NCBI RefSeq assembly: GCF_021130785.1 | Contig: NC_060214.1 | Coordinates: 104,710,001 to 104,774,000 of the forward strand | DNA from: Homalodisca vitripennis | Lineage: Eukaryota > Arthropoda > Insecta > Hemiptera > Cicadellidae | Length of the DNA stretch: 64,000 nt | Direction: 5' to 3' | In this document: positions 30,301 to 43,734 of the stretch, in pieces | How positions within the stretch are numbered: the stretch's first letter is position 1 | How the letters are laid out: each line of letters starts with the position of its first letter | Translations under genes and position numbers: made by a program | The notes under the pieces: generated by a model | What the model was told of the DNA's origin: nothing | Database searches by the model: none | The model's input: only the letters and a program-made list of their open reading frames with translations

Positions 30301-33300
30301 TTCAATCCGAATTCTTTCATAGATTTTGTTTTGTTTATTTAGTGTGTTCATTACAATTTTCTTAGTATATTTTTTAGATGTATAAGATACTTTTATCTTA
30401 GATTTAGGTCTTTCGTACAAGATTAAACTAAAATTTTACAAACTATATGTATTTTATTAATATTTTTTCCTCTTTCTAAACATTTATAACAGTTTATCCT
30501 AGAATAATTTTTTTCGTTTATCAAATTTTTTTTTCAAACATACAAACAAATTATAGAATAAAAACCACAAAGATATACATTTTTAGCACAAAGTTTTATA
30601 TTTATATTTCACAAACAGAGATAATTAGGAATTATTTAATTTTTTTTAATTCAGTTACTTAAGCTATTACGATTACGATTATAAAGTTTGTTACAGAATA
30701 CAAAGACATTTTTTACTTAGTAAAGAATATATTGTCGGATTTTCAATGTATATAAGGAAAACAAATAAAATGTTTTTTCTAGATAAAATTTGTTTTACTA
30801 AACTGTCAAACTTGTCACATAAACACTTTAAGTATTAAATGCCTGATTAAAAATTAAATGTCATTACTGCAATCACGATATTTTAGGCAACATTTATAAA
30901 CGTTTTAGAACTCCATAAAACATTTAGAAAATAAGAAAATTAAGGATATGGAATTTTATTATTTATGAGATTAATGATTTTTCATGAATTTAATGAAACC
31001 TGCAAAAACGGGTTAAAAACATTCTGAACGTCTTGGTTGGAGAAATACTAGCAAGAAAAATTGCTTGGTAATTCCTACTCAAGCTAGAAAACAGTTGATT
31101 GATGAGTTATATAATCACTTTGTTTCTTAAACTATGTCCAGTTTGAAATTAAAGTATTATTAATGTTTAGCCACTTTCATCCATTAAAGGATATTTAAGG
31201 AATTTATTCTCTCTAATAATGATGAAAACGATATTTATATTCGTCCAGTTCAAAGAGAAAAAATTAAATAAATTATTGTAAACATATTAAAAGAGAATAA
31301 AACTATTTAAGGACACATTTGTTTAGAGTACGGATATTAGAGAAAATTACCAAATGGTAAACAATAAATCAAACCAATGTGTAAAAAGATGAAATCTGAA
31401 GATTTTTTTAACACGAGTGATTTAATTCCGAGCCAATTTCATGAAATGAGTATTGAAAAGCAAACTAATCAACGAAATGCTGGTCTGTTTATTATGATAT
31501 ATATATGGTTTTATATATCAGATTATTTTATATTGTATAAACATAATTCATTAAATGCGGAATAGTATATTGAATAAGCTTGAGAAATACATAATAGAAA
31601 AGTAAGCGTATATTTAAAAAATACAAATGATAAATTTTATATTATTTATGCGATTAGAAGTGCTGTAAAAGATCAAAAGAATATTTTAAAGAGTATATGA
31701 GCAAGTTTTTAATAAAACATTTTGAATGCGGAAAAGATAGAAATAAAAAATATATATTTAATTATTTAAAGTGATATCAGACCGCTTTTAGTTTAAAATA
31801 TTCCTTCATTTCATTGTATGGATTTATTGAGTTTGGATGTTTGATTCTCTTCAAAATATAAATTTGGAAATCCTTTTTTATAATTAATTTAATAGCCTTT
31901 CAACTTTTTTTTATATTCTTAGAACATAATAATCATATTCAGAAATAAAATTTGTCGTAAATAATACAAACTTGTGCAACTTGCTTTCATCCTTTACAAA
32001 TATATATTTTTTTATAAATTAAATCTACAATTTTTTATTTGAGATTTTATTATTTGAACATTTAGATTTTCTATTCATTAATTTTGTTTTTTATTATTAT
32101 ATTTTTAATTTCATTTTTATCTCTTAGTTGCTTAATTACTGTTTTTAACTTAAATTCACTCAATTTTCTGATTGAGGGTAAACCTTTTTTCCAATGAACC
32201 TTTTAAAGATTTTCGTTTCTTCTTTATTATATCTTAAAATAAAAAAATAAAGACCTAACTCAATTATAAAATGTTTTTTTTAATATGAAGGTAAGCTATT
32301 TATAGCCCCCCTTTGATTTCGATATTTAAATGATAATTTATCACCTTTGTAAATGTTTAATATATAAGTTTTTGTCTCGCAATTTCATATTCTAAAAAAT
32401 TACATACATTCATAACCTGTTGACGTGTAATGTAAGCAGTGCATAATATTAACTTTCAAATGAGCTCTTCCACAGTGAATCAGAAAAGAAAATTTTTTGT
32501 CGAATTAAAAAGCAAAATAATTTATATAGAATTTCTTTTATATCTAAAACAAAAAAAGGCATCCCATGCAGGTTCACAGGGATTTGGGAATTTTTTGAGT
32601 GAAGAAACTAGAGTACGTAACAGTTTTCTTATCAATTTTGATATCATATTGGAGTTTTCTTAAACATTTCTCGTTTTCGAAGTACCTTAAGTTTTTTTGA
32701 AGTGAAAACTTCTTTAGGCGCGTTGAGCGTTTTGGTAGAGGGTAAAATCCTCGGTTCGCGTCACCGACATGCTAATGATACTAACCTGCATGAAAAAGTC
32801 AGTCTCGCTGTGTTTTTTAACCGTAGACTTGGCCGCGGACTACTAACCTGCATGAAAAAGTCAGTCTTGCTGTGTTAAAACTGTCCCGGCGGAGTATGAA
32901 AACAGACTGCGAAAATCAGTTACCTTTACGGCTTCCTCTCGCGATTTAAAAGTGAAGCCAATGTCGTACAATTCTGTAAGATGCGTCAAATTAAAGCTCT
33001 TAATATTGGCAATCTATTGGTTACATTTTTAAATATTAAAAAAATTTCTAAATAATTTTGATTATTGTTTACATTTTACATAGCGTTTACAATGACAAGA
33101 AAAAAGTAGTAAGCGAGGTTTTTTTTTTATTTTTTGTCAGACAAAATTTGTCAGCGAGAAAGTTGTGTGAAAATAGATGAATATTTTTTTTGTAATTTAT
33201 GATTTTTTTATTGGAAGTTTAGTTTAGCCTGTAGTAGCGTATGAAGTGATGAGTGAACGTTTCTGCCGGAACTGTAGTTGGCGCATTGGCTCACTAATAC

Positions 33301-33989
33301 CGTATTAACTCAATAAATTAGTTTATTGTGCAATAAAAATACCTTTACGAAAGAACCAAGTTAATTTAACTAATTTATAAGTCTTAAAAATATTGTGGGT
33401 TTAATTGTTATTGCAATTATATACTTTATCCGTAGCAATATTTATTTTAATTATGTTTTTAATATTTAACCTCTTCATCATGAAATGAGTATTATTACGG
33501 TATAAGATTTATCTTACTAGCGTGGTAAAATAGATTTCTAGTTATTTAATAATATTTTTTCGTGGATTTTAAAATTGGAAAATTAAAAAAATGTTATAAT
33601 AATTTTAGATTTTATGAAATATGTTCATTTATTGTTTTTATTAAGATATTGTTAAGATAATTGTATATTAATTATTTTTTCAACCACTTTGTATTTATAT
33701 TTTATTCATGATTTGTTTAACCCATCATATGTAACTAATAAATAAAACATAAAAAATTTCATATAATTTTTGCATATAGTTTTAATTACTCTCAACTTAA
33801 TAGTTCCGTTTTCACTTCTATCGGCAGTCCCACGACTGCTACTGTTTTTTTTTCTTTTTTCAATCGTTACACGGCTGCCCTTCTCACTCTCATTATTTCC
33901 ATATTACATAAGTCGTAATTGGATTATATTGCTATATGATAAACAATTGTGAGTGGAAGTGAAGAAAAGTATACACAATATAACTAGTT
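27311..33989. other. AT-rich non-coding DNA
   Basis: No gene is supported. The 84-codon minus frame at 28774-28520 has a more protein-like composition than most but matches nothing I recognise. Less AT-rich patches lie at 29160-29330 and 32700-32960; the second holds a direct repeat. Confidence 0.5.
32780..32876. repeat. Two direct repeats of about 34 bp, 62 bp apart
   Basis: ACTAACCTGCATGAAAAAGT followed by CAGTC(T/C... )GCTGTGTT occurs at 32780 and again at 32842 with one visible difference. A related AAAAAGTGTCAGTCTGCCAGTGT is at about 29623. They sit in a GC-richer patch, probably parts of an unidentified dispersed repeat. Confidence 0.75.
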
Positions 33990-35400
33990 CAATTAAGGTA
34001 CTAAGATATTACACACATTATGAGTTGTTTGTCTGTAAATATTCCGAAACTTCAATGTTCCTATTGTTAAAAGTCAAGTTTCAGGAATCTAAGAGCAACA
34101 CTTTACCAAAAGACTGTAACGGGAGAGTTGATTTCTCATCTCAAGAGGTTTAATTACTTCCTTTCAAACGTGACACAGCAGCGGTCGTTTAACAATGGCT
34201 TTCTTGATATCGGTGATGATGGCTTGAACACTTCAATAGAGAAAGGTCATATTACTGACTTCAATTTACAGACTAAGTCGAGACAAAGAGCAGGTCTGAC
34301 ACAGTTGAATGAATTTCTAAGTACATTTCGAAAATAGCCCTATCATGGTTTTTAAAATTGATTTAAAATCAATCATAGTTATAATACAGGTTGTAATAAA
34401 TGTATTCGCATTTAGAGACTTATGACGCCATAAAAAATGTAATACAAATTTGGAAAAGCTGTGTTGTAATAAAGTATCTCCATCAAACTATTCATCCTAA
34501 TCTTGCTTTTCAATAAGGTACTTCTTTAATTCATCAGTAAGAAATGAAATAAAAAACACTATAATTAACATATTACATTTTACAATCGATCAGTAAACAT
34601 GAGTGACTGTCCAAAACTGATCAGGTAATTTATTCCAAACTGAAAAAGAAAAACTCAAAATGTATACAAAATTTTATTAATTCTTAATTCATGGATCTCA
34701 CCACTATCAGTTAATCCTGGATAGCAGAAACTTGAAATTTTATACCTTATAGACTTATAGGGATCCAGTCAACATGCATACAATTAAGACCTATTAATAT
34801 GTTTATCAAAGAGGGCTTGATTGGGGAGACTTACAAAAGGGTAAAATGGGTTTGGCAAATGAAGGAATGCAGCTGGTTGTTGAACCTACGCTAAGGAAGA
34901 TTCGCTCTCACATGACACAGTAATTTACTGGTTTTGGCCGACGGAACGGCGCTTGGTGATATGGGACATCACAATCAAAACACAGAATCTCTTCAAAAGG
35001 TCATTAGCAAAGATCATTTACAGCACAGTTCTACGGTGCGTTCAAATCTTCAGATGGCGAAACAGTTTTAAGAATATGATGAAAATCCAGTAGAATATCG
35101 AGAAATGCTCCTACAAACACGGGTTAACACATAGCAACTAACGCGGTGAACGATGCAAATGATAGAACTATATTTGGCACAATGCTTGAGGTGTTGATGG
35201 ATAACGCTCTCTATAACAAGTGGCCACACGAGTACAGAGTATTCGGGGGGGGGGGAGGGTTTCTGATTCATCGGAAACAAGAATATTTATCAGTTAATCT
35301 TTATAATATGCTGTCAGCCAGTTAGTGTAGTTCATTGGAATTATATAATTAAGTAAAACAACACAAATGAATATTGGACTAAAATTATATTCGGAACAAA
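33990..35400 (+). repeat. Dispersed or duplicated repeat, block A1
   Basis: Several diverged stretches match 55020-55740 in the same order: AGAGCAACACTTTAC near 34096 (55170), TTTCTCATC-CAAGAG-TTTAATTACTTCC near 34131, TTTACAGCACAG near 35018, TCTATAACAA..GGC-ACACGAG near 35211, and GCCAG-TAGTGT-GTTCAT near 35315. There is no coding signal, and spacing between blocks differs by indels. A G-run is at 35247-35256. Confidence 0.7.
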
Positions 35401-36336
35401 TTTATAAATATTTCACATGCTTTAATAGAGATAATTAAGGTGAAAAAATTATCACATTAATACAAAAAAATAATTTCAAATTGTTAAGTAAAAAAACAAG
35501 GCTTACGCTCAGATGTATATTTCAAACAAGGAACAGAGGATATATGTAAGAGTTTGCGATTTGTTTTGACTTTTGACGATATAATTATACTAATGTGTAT
35601 AAAATATATACGTCTACCACTTTTTTGTTGCATAAAAAATATAAATGTATACATATCAAATAGGAAAACAATTTATTTAGAGGTAAAATCTAATTTTGTG
35701 AGTTCATGTGTAACTATAAAGTTTGTAAGCTGTAATAAGCCCATAAATAGTTGAAGTCGGGTTAAAAGAAAATCAATTCTATGAGAATGAAACATATACT
35801 AACAGGGTGCATGATGAACCTACATAATGATGTATAGGTTATCCTGGTGGTGGTGGTGTGCGGGACCATCTTCCACCATTTAACCACTTTCCATACCAGG
35901 CAGTTAAATCTGAGAGACTTCTTCATAAGTATCACGGTAAATTCGTGACAGTAGGTGATAAATGTCTTGTTATTCATATTTCTTCTCACAATAAATATTA
36001 TTCGTAAACTATTTAATAATATTCTTTTCAATTTCAGTTTCCGTAAAAATTTCAGATTTATTTCCGTAAATCATTAAGTATTTATTATTAAAATTGATGA
36101 TATCTTTAACATTTGTGAATATCATAATTACATTTAGGACGTATTATTAAATTGACTTGTTTTTGACGTGTTATTGACTTCAGAAATATTGTTTTATGTT
36201 GAAAGAAAATTTGAAATGACTACCTAATTTATTTTTAAGAGTGATTTATTTATTTTTTTAACAAAAAATTATAATTGTACTTATTTTAATGTATATTTAT
36301 GTTTTTGTCTTTTATATACTATAAGTTATATTCCAA

Positions 36337-36392
<56 letters not shown>

Positions 36393-38049
36393 TTTCTTAA
36401 TAAACATTTCATAAAACATTTTGTACATTAATATAATATATTCTTTGATTAAATGTTATTTGAGACTTAAAAAATATATTTCGTTTTCTATGGTAATTTA
36501 ATATTTCATTGCAGGAAAGTTTAATAATTCAAAGCAAATAAGTTTTCTTTATCTTATTTTACATTTGTTACAATTTATTTCCATAGTAAATCCTTGCTTG
36601 TCAGTCGTACAATCCACATATATAAAAAAGATGTTATATAATAAGTCAATATGATAGAAATCTTCAAGGAATACCGTACTAAAAACACATTATAGTCATC
36701 CTTGAAGTTTTGATTTTAAAATGTTTTGCGAGTGGTTTTCAAAACTGCAGGAAATGACAGTATACAAAAAACAATGTTAAGGTTTGTGCACATGTATTAA
36801 TGTTGGAAATAAAAAGAAAATAAGGAATTGTGTGGTATGTTTAAATTGCTTAACGTCATATATTAGTTAAACTAATTAATCCTGATTCATTCTACATATT
36901 CATTACTCAACTCGGTGTTTGTTAAAGCAAAGGAACTCGGAATTAGCCAAATCCAGGCTCTAGTGAACACGTTTATAGTTTATTAGGGTTGTGGCTGCGT
37001 CCATGGACCTTTGTAAAGCCTGCCTACCTTATCATATTTCAGCCTTCTGTTAATGTGTGGCTTAATTATTATTAATGATGAAAGTCATAAATACACTTTT
37101 GGATTAATTATTAACAACACTGAGTAACAGGAGCGCCATAACTCTATTCGTGCTAACATAGTGAAACATCATTGGGGGAAAGAGGGGAAGTTGCATTATA
37201 TTGGGGACATTTCTGATAATTCATTGAATGCATTTAGGACAAGTCAAAAACATTTTTAATCCTAGTTCTCATACTTCAAAAGTATGAAAAAGTACTGTGT
37301 AGGCCCAAAAATGTAATTTTTATCTTCAAAAGTCTTCTGTGCGGGATGAAATTTGATATTTATTAAATGTTTAAATAGGGGCCAACACGATAAAGTTTTA
37401 TAACGCTTTTCAAAACTATTATATTGTTTTGTGGTGTATCTAATTAACAGAAATTCGTATCATTCGTATAAAGATAATTCTCTAAATATCTATAATGATT
37501 TATATTAAATACTATCAGTTACTGAGGACTTCGACCGCTGTTTTGTAGGCTTTACAAGTGTATGAGCCCTCATGGTTCAAGTTACACCAGAAAGATCACA
37601 TTTAATACGCCAATATTGAGGTTACCTTGTTACCACTGTAATGCAACGTTATAAACCAGTATAAAAAACCCATTGCGATTATTTTAAATAATAAAACTAC
37701 AATAAAATATACCTTTATTGCCAGAAACAATGTTAAAATTGCATAGCATGCGTCACATAATAATATAATACTCATTACAATTTTTTAATACTAACGATTT
37801 AATTTTCAAAATATCTTAGTTAAAAATAAGAATTGTCAAACAATAAAATAATTTTTTGTAATAAACAATTACTTTTAATCTCATTGCTCCTGTAATACCG
37901 CATATTAGAGCTAGTAAGATCGTAAATGAGTTGGTGAAACTGTCTAGAGTGAGTTAAACACTGCAAAGTATCGCAATGTATTTTTGAAACGATTTACATC
38001 ATTTATTTCTTCAGGGGGCCCTTTAGAAACCGTATGCCGGCTTGAGAAG
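35401..38049. other. AT-rich non-coding DNA with an (AT)n tract
   Basis: An (AT)n microsatellite occupies 36341-36389. CTATAAGTTATATT just before it also occurs near 56120, part of the colinear match with the 55-56 kb region. No gene is supported. Confidence 0.5.
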
Positions 38050-38365
38050 GAAGTTCCTCGTATCTTTTCAATCTATGCTGAGTAGGTTGGAGATGTTCCC
38101 GATACCTTGTATCGCTGTTGTGAATGTCTCGACCATTAGGCTCTTAAACCGACAGTGTACGGTAGTTTGCAGTATATACAAATATGGTAGTATTAGTATT
38201 TTGAGCCTCCTAAATGAATTCCTACACGACTCTCTAAACTTTAATTTAGTTTTAATGGTAGCTCTCTTTTTCAAGGCAAACAGTTTGTGGAAGTCGCTAT
38301 TTAAACAGCCACCCCACAATATAATAGTGTAGGATAAATGTGGGTGGACTAAACCATAATCTTCA
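38050..38365 (-). pseudogene. LINE-C fragment (C-terminal region of ORF2)
   Basis: The minus frame 38319-38068 contains WGGC, then LKKRA and KFRESCR-SFR, matching WGGCAKN, LQKKAVR and SFRESCRESFR in the C-terminal region of the LINE-C ORF2 at 59.4 kb. The flanking GTGGGTGGACTAAACCATAAT at 38340 matches the corresponding DNA near 59525. It is a short, old piece with no reverse-transcriptase core. Confidence 0.75.
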
Positions 38366-38619
38366 TTAATTGATCTGAACAGTATTCGGCAAGACCTCTC
38401 AAGATATAGATATTACTTGATAGTCTCGAGTAAAACTTTCTCGGCTCCCGTATTATTCAGCAAACTCATAGTACTAACGGATTTTATAATACTCTAAGTT
38501 ATTATATTTATCTAGAACGTATTTTTAGTCAAAAAATTAAAACAAATGGTGATGCAATTTAGATTTTTTTTAATAACTCACAAAGGTACACACTCAATCT
38601 ACACGAAGTTCATGAAACA

Positions 38620-38900
38620 AATTCCGAGTTCGTGAGAAACTGCAATTCAAACAATGAGGATATAACTACTTTCAGAACCAACTTTATAATATTTTTATTC
38701 TGTTGTAACGTGAACTGTAAAATTAATTTTCCATATAAATAGCGAGAGATTGGACTGGTATCACCGACAAATTTTGAATAAAGTGTTTTTTGAATAGGTA
38801 TTTTGGATAAGCGCACATGAACGACCTCCCCTACGGAGGATCACGAGCTGTATGTTTATCTACAATAACAGTTGTTTTATAAAGCATGTAGAATATCTGC
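38620..38900 (+). repeat. Dispersed or duplicated repeat, block A2
   Basis: ATCACCGACAAATT (38760) followed by TGGATAAGCGCACATGAACG and CTCCCCTAC matches ATCACTGACAAATT ... CGCACATGAACGATATCCCCTAC at 56498-56575. It lies after block A1 as its partner lies after B1. Confidence 0.65.
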
Positions 38901-40189
38901 TCGGTGTCGTGTACTTTTGACCCTTGCAATAAAAAAAAGACTTAAAATATTAAAATTTCTAGTTTTCAGTGTCTTCTTATGGTTGTTGACAACTGAAGTC
39001 AATCACTGAAACTAAATGTTTTTCTAACATATAAAGATGGCAATAAAATGAATAACACACTTTAAACAAATGAGATTGAATGTAATTTGAAATATTTAAT
39101 TAGACAAAATGTACTTATATCCTAGATGGTTTTTAATTAGAGATTTCGTGTAAAATAATATTTACAAGATATAATTATAATCCCGTAAAGAACCTTACTT
39201 AGATAAAACACGATGAAGAAGAAAATTAACTTTTCTTCTTTCTTTACAACCTTTGTTCACTTCGCACTTTATTCATTTTTTTCTATTATACAGTATATCT
39301 TGGCTTACCGTTATACACGCCCTTATTTTCTTTCATTCAGAGTTTTCTCCTACAAATTGGTGAGAGGGAATAATTTCAAATGAAAAAAACGATCTGCTTT
39401 ATTTTACTTTAGATTATATATTAATCCAAAGTGCATTAGTTTTATTTTACTTGTAAGAGTTTTGGTAACTTTAGGAGTAGTTTAGGATTTCACTGAACTG
39501 ACAATCTGGAGAATTAAGAAAATAATAATTGAAAAGGAGTGCGGGAATGTAATAAATGTGTGACACATAACTAATAAGAAATTACAGTTTTTTATGCGTT
39601 GTTAATACAGCAATTATCATTTAGTGTGAGAAATGTCAGTGATGGAATGTATTAACGTCATATTTTAATGTGTGTAATATAATTATGTCCCTAACTCTTA
39701 AATGAGAATACATGTTTTTTGATCCTAGCACTTCCAATATTTTGCAAATTATTTATTCTGAGTTATTCTCTTGATGCGATCTCTTATTTGGCAATAAGTA
39801 ACATTTTTGTAATTCCACACATTCATTAAGGCAGAGTAGACTCGCTGGAAAATATCACATTAAAATAAGACATTAAAGTCTATTGTGCAATAACATTAAT
39901 AATACATAACTAACTAACTTATATTCCTAACACATACATCTATTATACATAACACAATTTTTTATGTTTTTGATGTTATCTACCGCCTATTTATTTAAAA
40001 GAATAAAAATTACTTGACCTGGTAAGCTATACTTATAGGTTTTAAGTTTTCTTAAAACATACATATCATAATTGTCTATTAAGTTATTAGGCAAGTTTAC
40101 ATTTACTTCAATTATTTTTAACAGTTAACTGCTGTTTTCAAACATGGGCTACGGAGATACTGTCTTAAAAGTACAGAACACTATACTGC

Positions 40190-40535
40190 AGTACAATATG
40201 AATACAATGAATAGAGTACAATTTGGTGCATTACAGTGCCACAGAGTATAGTACAATACTGAAGGGTTGTATTATGTTGTATAGATGACGTCATGAAAGA
40301 ACCAGCGCAGAGCGTATTATCCGATGGGGGATTCAAGAGACTCCTTGATTAAGATGACGTTTGCCCTATCCTTCCCTCTCCCATCACAATACAGTACACT
40401 GTATTGTTCATTTCCGTTCCCGTTTGGATGTTAATTGCTAGTTTAATGTTTTATGATAGGTTATTTTGTGTATATTTTATTCATATATTTGAAGGAATAT
40501 TTTGGGATATAATTAAAAATACTTGGAAATAAACT
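40190..40535 (+). repeat. Dispersed or duplicated repeat, block A3
   Basis: A run of over 250 bp matches 62640-62945, including GGGTTGTATTATG, GTATAGATGACGTCATGA, TTCAAGAGAC, CCTTGATTAAGATGA and GGTTATTTTGTGTA. Identity is perhaps 80-85%. No coding signal. Confidence 0.85.
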
Positions 40536-40559
40536 AAAGAGTGCCTATAACAACCCGGT

Positions 40560-40805
40560 CTCTAGTCAGTTTAGTATCATTTAGCGTCTATTTTATTTAG
40601 AGTCCGATCCCCTTTTAAGCTATTCAGTCCGTCCCCATGGGCCACTGGCCTGTGTGAGGATCTTATCAAACAGCATAAGGGGGAGAATCGATACAGTACC
40701 AGTTGATTGTACTGATAAAAAGTCACAGACAGGATTTGAACCTGCGCTATCTCTAACTCAAACCCAAAATCCAACGACTTAGACCACTAGGCCATCAGCA
40801 CTCCC
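40560..40805 (-). mobile_element. tRNA-derived SINE
   Basis: The minus strand has an A box TGGCCTAGTGGT (40794-40783) and a B box GGTTCAAATCC (40742-40732), both close to consensus, in a head resembling a tRNA with a longer variable part. The ends do not pair into a good acceptor stem, and about 170 bp of unrelated body follows, so it is a SINE rather than a tRNA gene. Its body does not resemble the SINE at 22556-22712. Confidence 0.75.
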
Positions 40806-41159
40806 AAACTCTATCTGGTTATGTGTATTTTTAATTTAAGAAATCATAGCTCAGAAAGAGTTTAATAAAATAGTCACATGTCGAACTCGCCGTATCTGCA
40901 TTTAACACGGGACATAAAGTTTAAAAACAGATATATGGTATTAACATTTAGTTTTTCTTGAATAATTGTCCCTATATTTTTGGGATGAAAGTCTATACAA
41001 GTTTACAAAATCGCAAAATTACACGAAAGTTAAAACACGTAAAATTTCATTGATTAACACACCACAAGAATCGCAATATTTAATAAAAAATATGAATACT
41101 AAAATAATATTTTTGCTGCGTTACTTAAAATGTTTCAGGTACGAAATTAAATGTATAAA

Positions 41160-41300
41160 CGTTCCAGAGCTCGAGGCCAAGGCACAAGTAAAGCCAGTGA
41201 GATAAGGAAGGTCCACCATGGGCAGGTGTATTCCATATTTATAACCTTGGTAAGCCGGGACCTCTTGTAAACACACTGTCAATGTCTCTCCTTAGTGCCA
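41160..41300 (+). repeat. Dispersed or duplicated repeat, block A4
   Basis: GATAAGGAAGGTCCA, GCAGGTGTATTCCATATTTATAA-like sequence and GTAAACACACTGT match GAGGAAGGTCCAT, AGCAGGTGTACTCAATTTATAA and GTACACACGCTGT at 63735-63825. Confidence 0.6.
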
Positions 41301-42230
41301 AGTCTTTAACTCTTTTTGAAAGATTTATCTTTAGTGTTAAGTGTTTATAAGGTTATGTATTTAAGATAAATTGAGCAATGAATGCTTTCATGTGTATTCA
41401 ATATAAGTTCAATTCAAAGCATTTAAAAACAAAAACGGTAGGCCTTTTAAAAACATATACTACATTTTGAGGAAAAAGTTACAATCTAGGAGCCGAGAAC
41501 AAATATGCATTGTACAAGCATACAACGTAAATTCCCATGTAATTGATAAAGTATTATTTTCCCCTAAGTAAATTGGCCACAAACCGTGTTAATTTTGATG
41601 GGATTTAAAAATTGGAGCGGTATTAAAGTTTTAAAAATATCTAACAATAATAGTTTTCTCATATTACAATTTTCTTTTTTCGACATACAACCATCCGCTT
41701 GGTTAAATCAGTATCGCAAAATTTATGACAATACTGATAAGGTCAAATTCAGCCTACAAGTTTGTCTCTATAATATAAAACTGACGTTGATTTAACATCA
41801 AATTCCATTTACCATAAAAAGTTATGAAGCTAAGAAATATATGATCTGACTTTAAATTATTGGTTAATATTTTTTTAATCTTCAATACCTCCCCATACTC
41901 ACTCACACCAAAATTAAAACGGTCGGTGATTATCGATTTAACAGAAACTATTTTGAGTTGTCATGCATTGCAAATTTGCTCTCTTCTCCTATTGTATTAG
42001 TATTTTAGACAAAATCAAGCAGTACAATACAAAAAATCTCACCGTGACATTTTTACTAGTTTACATGTAGCGGTGATGTACACGATATAATACAATCTGG
42101 AATAAATAATATACGAATAACTTATTTTAAATGACGCCGAATTAAGATATACCAGTTTCAATGGAAAAACGTATAGAAAACGCATCAGCTTATTTCAGGA
42201 CACGTTTAGTAAGTAGTACTCTATTGCTTT

Positions 42231-42601
42231 TGTAATGTCGTGTTTCGATGGTGGTCGGATCATAGCCTAGAGGTAACCGGGCTGGTAAATTAAACACATG
42301 TTTGAAAGTTAACGCACTGGCCGAACCGACCGCATCTTTTCATGGTCTGGGGAGGACTGGGCAATACAAAGGTAGCAGGGGCTGAGGCGTGGGATTGGAC
42401 ACGAGCATCAGGTGAGGTGGTATGATGCCAGCCGACCAACCAGAGCCATTTATTAGAATCAGCTCACCCTCTACGTCATACAACTTGCAAAACATATTGC
42501 CACACGTGAAACCACATAAAACTAAATTATTGTACTGACATACAGGGTACCAACTGTCTTGTTACACCACATAATATTATTTATTTAATTAATATACTAT
42601 A
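42231..42601 (-). repeat. Gypsy 3' LTR
   Basis: This 371-bp LTR matches 52961-53340 along its whole length. On the coding (minus) strand it begins TATAGTATAT and ends CATTACA, so the 5' end lacks the usual TG. A polyadenylation signal AATAAA lies at 42454-42449. It lacks the 8-9 bp hairpin arm found in the other LTR. Confidence 0.92.
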
Positions 42602-42881
42602 ACTCTTCCCCCCTAAAAGTTGAAAGGTAATACAACATGAATACAAGTAATAAAATAAATATGATAAGTCATGAAAAACAATTTACACACAAGTAGAAAT
42701 GAATACGGATAATGAAATCAAGTACATAACGTAATAATAGCACACCTAGTAAAATATCAAAACATGGATAATTATTGTATCCTCAATAAACCCCATTTCA
42801 ATCAATTAATCAAGATAAGAATACATAGAAATCAGAATAGATATACACTCACATAATATTATAAAAATCATTTTTGAATAA
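42602..42881 (-). other. Gypsy 3' non-coding region with polypurine tract
   Basis: AGGGGGGAAGAG on the minus strand (42614-42603) directly precedes the 3' LTR and should prime plus-strand DNA synthesis. The rest, up to the pol stop, is AT-rich non-coding DNA. Confidence 0.8.
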
Positions 42882-43323
42882 TTATAAGTTTAGTTTGCTT
42901 ACGGGTTTTCTCTGCCTAGCCGGATAGCGGCGTATAACAGGTGTGGTTTGTTGTGACCGATCAGCTGGTAGTACCTCAGCTGGAGACAAGGTCAGGCGGT
43001 GCGGGGGTGACAAGGTCACACTCCCACTCGATGGAGGGGTGCCAGCTATTTCGGAACTACTACCTGGTCTGGGCGAAAATAACGCAGGGGGTGACATAGA
43101 CTGTCGACTACCAGCTTCAAGATGATTCTTACTAGTCACTGTACTTGGCAAATATATATCTCTAGGATTTAATTCATTGTCATTTAAATCTAACTGTGTC
43201 TGCATTCCTAGCAATTGATTGATATGACGTTTCCAGATAATACCATTATCTGGTATGACTAAATAAGATACAGGACTTAGTTTTTTATGAATTCTACCTT
43301 CCGTCCATTTACCCTTACTTCTA
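42882..43323 (-). pseudogene. Gypsy pol, C-terminal tail after frameshift
   Basis: The 110-codon minus frame from 43214, extended upstream without a Met to about 43316, continues the integrase C-terminal region: a KGKWTEG block, a WKRHINQ block, then a Pro/Ser-rich tail ending in basic residues. It is one frame off from the preceding pol segment, so a small indel lies near 43318-43321. No chromodomain is visible. Confidence 0.75.
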
Positions 43324-43734
43324 AAATCTGATTAGTACTGGCTGTCCTACCAATAATTCACGAGTTTTGCTTCCACCAAAATTTACAATTTTTTTTTCTT
43401 GGTTACGGTGTACAATTTCAAGTAAATTAGGTTTGATTAAATCTAGTCTTGTTCGTAAATTACGATTAAACATAAGTTTTGCTGGTGACTCATTGGTTGT
43501 ACTATGTACACAATTTCTGTAAGCTAGTAAAAATTTACATAAAGCTAATTCAGAATTGTCGTTGCTAAGTAAAGCACATTTCAATCTTTTCTTTACTGTC
43601 TTAACTGAATTTTCCGCTTGACCATTACTGGCTGGGTGGTAAGGTGGTGTGAAAGTATGCCGAATTCCATTTGACTTCAGAAATTGGCTAAATTCAAATG
43701 AAATAAAAGGTGGGCCATTATCTGATACAATAAG
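43321..43734 (-). pseudogene. Gypsy integrase, second half of core
   Basis: In the same frame as the segment ending at 43735, the sequence continues after an in-frame TAA with SDNGPPF (second Asp of the D,D-35-E triad), then PYHPASNGQAEN with the catalytic Glu, and an AYRN...SPAKLMF block. It ends in the frameshift at about 43321. Only the stop at 43735-43737 separates it from the upstream part. Confidence 0.85.

Noticed and set aside
35247..35256. G-run as a G-quadruplex
   Set aside because: It is one homopolymer run plus a GGG, without four separated G tracts on a short span; a sequencing or slippage artefact is as likely.
40724..40802. True tRNA gene
   Set aside because: A and B boxes are good, but the ends do not form a 7-bp acceptor stem and a long body follows, as in a SINE.
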